Source of the DNA: Syntrophomonas sp. UBA5432
GTDB lineage: Bacteria; Bacillota; Syntrophomonadia; Syntrophomonadales; Syntrophomonadaceae
NCBI GenBank assembly: GCA_002424365.1
Contig: DIRQ01000003.1
Span: forward strand, 1 to 14,889
Reading direction: 5' to 3'
Length of the DNA stretch: 14,889 nucleotides
Part shown: piece by piece, positions 12,495-14,889 of the stretch
How positions within the stretch are numbered: position 1 is the first letter of the stretch
How the letters are laid out: the number at the start of each line of letters is the position of its first letter
Program-made: the position numbers and the translations under genes
The notes under the pieces: generated by a model
What the model saw: only the letters and a program-made list of their open reading frames with translations
The model's database searches: none
What the model was told of the DNA's origin: nothing

Positions 12495-14576
12495 ATGAAA
12501 TCTCTGGTACTGGCGGAAAAACCCAGTGTAGCCCGGGATATAGCCCGGGTTTTAAATTGTGGGCAGAAGGGCAAGGGTTTCATAGAAGGGCCAAACTACG
12601 TAGTTACCTGGGCTTTAGGGCACCTGGTTACCCTGGCCGAGCCTGATGATTACGATAAAAAACTTAAACAATGGCGGATGGAAGATCTGCCTATGCTCCC
12701 GGAAAAGATGAAACTTAAAGTTATAAGGCAAACATCGCATCAGTATCAGGTGGTCCGGGGTCTGATGCAGCGTAGTGATATTAAAGACCTGGTTATCGCC
12801 ACTGATGCTGGTAGAGAAGGGGAATTGGTGGCCCGCTGGGTAATGGATATGGCCCGATGGAAAAAGCCATTTAAGCGATTGTGGATTTCTTCCCAGACAG
12901 ATAATGCCGTCCGGGAGGGATTTGCCCGCTTGCAGCCAGGCTCTGCCTACAATAATCTGTATGATGCGGCGGTCTGCCGGGCTGAAGCCGATTGGCTGAT
13001 AGGGCTTAATGTTACTCGCACTCTGACCTGTAAATTTAATGCCCAGCTTAATGCCGGGCGGGTACAGACACCTACTCTGGCGATGATAGTTAACCGGGAA
13101 AAAGAAATCCAGAACTTTCGGCCGGTAGATTACTGGACCATAAGAACTGATTTTTCAGATTACTATGGTGACTGGCGTGGCTCTAATGGCGGCCGTATTT
13201 ATGAGCAGGCCAAAGCCGAGGAAATTCTGGCTCGCATCAAGGGGCAGGAAGGGACCATTAAAGAAGTAAAAACTGAGGCTAAAAAAGAGCTGCCTCCTCT
13301 AGCCTACGATTTGACCGAACTACAGAGGGACGCCAACCGGCGTTATGGCTGGTCGGCTCAAAAAACCCTGGCAGTTTTGCAGGACCTTTATGAGCGGTAT
13401 AAATTGGTAACTTATCCGCGTACTGATTCTCGTTATATAACCAGTGATATTGTTCCCACCCTGCCCATAAGATTAAAAGCTATGGCGGCAGGGCCTTATC
13501 AGACTATGGCTAAAGCTTTATTACAAAAACCTTTACAACCGGGCAAACGTTTGGTAAATGATAGCAAGGTGAGCGATCATCACGCTATTATTCCTACCGA
13601 ACAGCCTCTTAATCTGAGAGTATTGGATGAGGATGAAAAACGGCTCTATGATTTGGTGGCACGCCGTTTTCTGGCAGTGCTATACCCGCCTTTTTGCTAT
13701 GATCAGACTACTATCGTCACAGTGGTTAAGGGCGAGACTTTCTATTCCCGGGGTAAGGTGATTACCGACCAGGGATGGCGGGCAGTACAAATGGCTCCTG
13801 TCAATAAGGAAGAAAACGATGAGGAGAAAGTACCTGAACAAACCCTGGGACTACACCAGCAGGGGGAAAAAGTACCGGTCAAAAGCTGTAAAAGCAATAA
13901 GCAAAAAACTAAACCGCCGGCTCGTTATAATGAAGCAACTCTCCTTAGCGCGATGGAGAACTGCGGCAAGCTGGTGGAAGATGAGGAACTACGCGAGTCC
14001 ATCAAGGGCAGCGGCCTGGGTACTCCAGCTACCCGAGCAGAAATAATTGAAAAACTCATCCGTACCAGCTATATTGAACGCCAGGGCAAGCAACTAATAC
14101 CCACTTCCAAAGGCATGCAGTTGCTAAATCTGGTCCCCCCGGAGCTACGTTCACCGGAACTAACTGCCCAATGGGAGCAGAGATTAGCAGATATTGCCCG
14201 GGGCAAAGCCAAAAAATCCGATTTTATGAGTGATATTCGTAAAGATACCTCCCAACTAGTTCACAGCATCCGCATCGATAGCGCGGTATATAAACCGGAT
14301 AATATATCGAAGAGCAAATGTCCTCAATGTGGTCGCTATATGCTAATAGTAAATGGCAAAAGGGGCAAAATACTGGCATGTCCGGAACGCTCTTGCGGCT
14401 ATCGCCAGCCGGAAAAGGGCGATGATTTTGGTAAAATGGGGAGTCGAGCTACCCAGAAAATGATTGATCGTTATAGTGATAAAGAAGAACTGGGCACCAA
14501 CCTGGGCGACCTGCTCAAAGAAGCCCTGGCCAAAAAAGACGGTAATTTGAAGGGGGGAAAAGATGCAAAGCATTAA
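12495..14576 (+). CDS. topB: DNA topoisomerase III (type IA)
   Basis: This 693-residue enzyme relaxes and decatenates DNA through a transient 5'-phosphotyrosine. The N-terminal TOPRIM domain shows LVLAEKPSVARDIARVL (Glu8) and the acidic triad region IATDAGREGELVAR near residue 103. The strand-passage domain has LNAGRVQTPTL, and the active-site block LVTYPRTDSRYIT puts the catalytic tyrosine at about 307. GSGLGTPATRAEIIEKLI is also characteristic of topoisomerase III. The C-terminus carries one zinc-ribbon (CPQCGRYM, then CPERSCGY). The length is slightly below that of Bacillus TopB. GGAGGATT supports ATG 12495. The last 14 bases overlap the DUF1538 gene, implying translational coupling. This gene is probably unrelated functionally to the respiratory cluster. 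Confidence 0.95.
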   Translation: MKSLVLAEKPSVARDIARVLNCGQKGKGFIEGPNYVVTWALGHLVTLAEPDDYDKKLKQWRMEDLPMLPEKMKLKVIRQTSHQYQVVRGLMQRSDIKDLVIATDAGREGELVARWVMDMARWKKPFKRLWISSQTDNAVREGFARLQPGSAYNNLYDAAVCRAEADWLIGLNVTRTLTCKFNAQLNAGRVQTPTLAMIVNREKEIQNFRPVDYWTIRTDFSDYYGDWRGSNGGRIYEQAKAEEILARIKGQEGTIKEVKTEAKKELPPLAYDLTELQRDANRRYGWSAQKTLAVLQDLYERYKLVTYPRTDSRYITSDIVPTLPIRLKAMAAGPYQTMAKALLQKPLQPGKRLVNDSKVSDHHAIIPTEQPLNLRVLDEDEKRLYDLVARRFLAVLYPPFCYDQTTIVTVVKGETFYSRGKVITDQGWRAVQMAPVNKEENDEEKVPEQTLGLHQQGEKVPVKSCKSNKQKTKPPARYNEATLLSAMENCGKLVEDEELRESIKGSGLGTPATRAEIIEKLIRTSYIERQGKQLIPTSKGMQLLNLVPPELRSPELTAQWEQRLADIARGKAKKSDFMSDIRKDTSQLVHSIRIDSAVYKPDNISKSKCPQCGRYMLIVNGKRGKILACPERSCGYRQPEKGDDFGKMGSRATQKMIDRYSDKEELGTNLGDLLKEALAKKDGNLKGGKDAKH

Positions 14577-14889
14577 ACAAACGGTTAAAGAAGTTGTTGG
14601 TGCAGTGACGCCAATAACGGTAATAGTAATTATTCTACAAATGACTCTGATGAAAGTACCCCTGGAAACCCTCCTGCAGTTTCTGGTGGGCGTATTATTA
14701 GTATCATCCGGCCTTATCCTTTTTTTACTGGGAGTACAGTTAGGACTATTACCTCTGGGAGAGCACATGGGTGAAGCGCTGGCAAAAACCGGTAAATTGT
14801 GGGTTATAGTAACATTTGGATTTATACTAGGTTTAGTGGCTGCTATTGCCGAGCCTAACATTCGTATTCTCGCGGTCCAATTGGACTTT
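14563..14889 (+). CDS. DUF1538 family membrane protein, N-terminal part (cut by window edge)
   Basis: A reading frame of 109 codons begins at ATG 14563, inside the end of topB in another frame, behind an AAGGGGGG ribosome-binding site, and runs open to the window edge. It shows hydrophobic segments at about residues 16-30, 36-60 and 80-96. LPLGEHMGEALAKTGKLWV and GFILGLVAAIAEPNIRILA match the conserved glycine/AEP motifs of DUF1538, an uncharacterised family of multi-helix membrane proteins suspected to be transporters. The overlap with topB suggests co-transcription. Only about the first half of one repeat unit is present, so completeness cannot be judged. Confidence 0.85.
   Translation, partial: MQSIKQTVKEVVGAVTPITVIVIILQMTLMKVPLETLLQFLVGVLLVSSGLILFLLGVQLGLLPLGEHMGEALAKTGKLWVIVTFGFILGLVAAIAEPNIRILAVQLDF

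Overview
The window looks like chromosomal DNA of an anaerobic, low- to mid-GC Clostridia-type Firmicute, possibly a Syntrophomonas- or Peptococcaceae-like lineage. This is inferred from strong AGGAGG ribosome-binding sites, System II (ResB/ResC) cytochrome c maturation, and the families DUF2512, DUF421, DUF4363 and DUF1538, which are typical of Firmicutes. No rRNA, tRNA, CRISPR array or complete insertion sequence was seen.

Layout. 1-141 (-) is the start of a DUF2512 membrane protein. 452-1561 (+) is a two-gene DUF421/DUF4363 unit. 1562-2247 is a non-coding block holding degenerate repeats, a MITE-like inverted-repeat pair, a pyrimidine-rich tract and then the control region of the main operon. 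2257-7907 (+) encodes an exported molybdenum enzyme, a four-cluster iron-sulfur subunit, a TorD-family chaperone, a pentaheme membrane-anchored cytochrome c and a di-heme-type cytochrome b. 8108-10306 (+) encodes the cytochrome c maturation pair ResB and ResC/CcsB. 10316-12298 (-) encodes an AcoR-like sigma-54 enhancer-binding regulator. 12495-14889 (+) holds topoisomerase III (topB) and the start of a DUF1538 membrane protein.

How it works together. The molybdoenzyme (Tat signal) and its FeS partner should sit on the outer face of the membrane and exchange electrons with the menaquinone pool through the pentaheme cytochrome and cytochrome b. The TorD-like chaperone would insert the cofactor and proof-read Tat export, and ResB/ResC would attach heme to the cytochrome. 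A near-perfect sigma-54 promoter (2111-2126) lies upstream of the molybdoenzyme, and a sigma-54 activator is encoded at the other end of the cluster. TGTTACA-type repeats occur both 100-150 bases upstream of that promoter and over the regulator's own -10 region. The window therefore reads as a self-contained, inducible respiratory module. Its substrate cannot be named from sequence: the enzyme belongs to the PsrA/PhsA/ArrA side of the DMSO-reductase superfamily but has unusual cysteine spacing at its FeS site and no obvious standard molybdenum-ligand motif.
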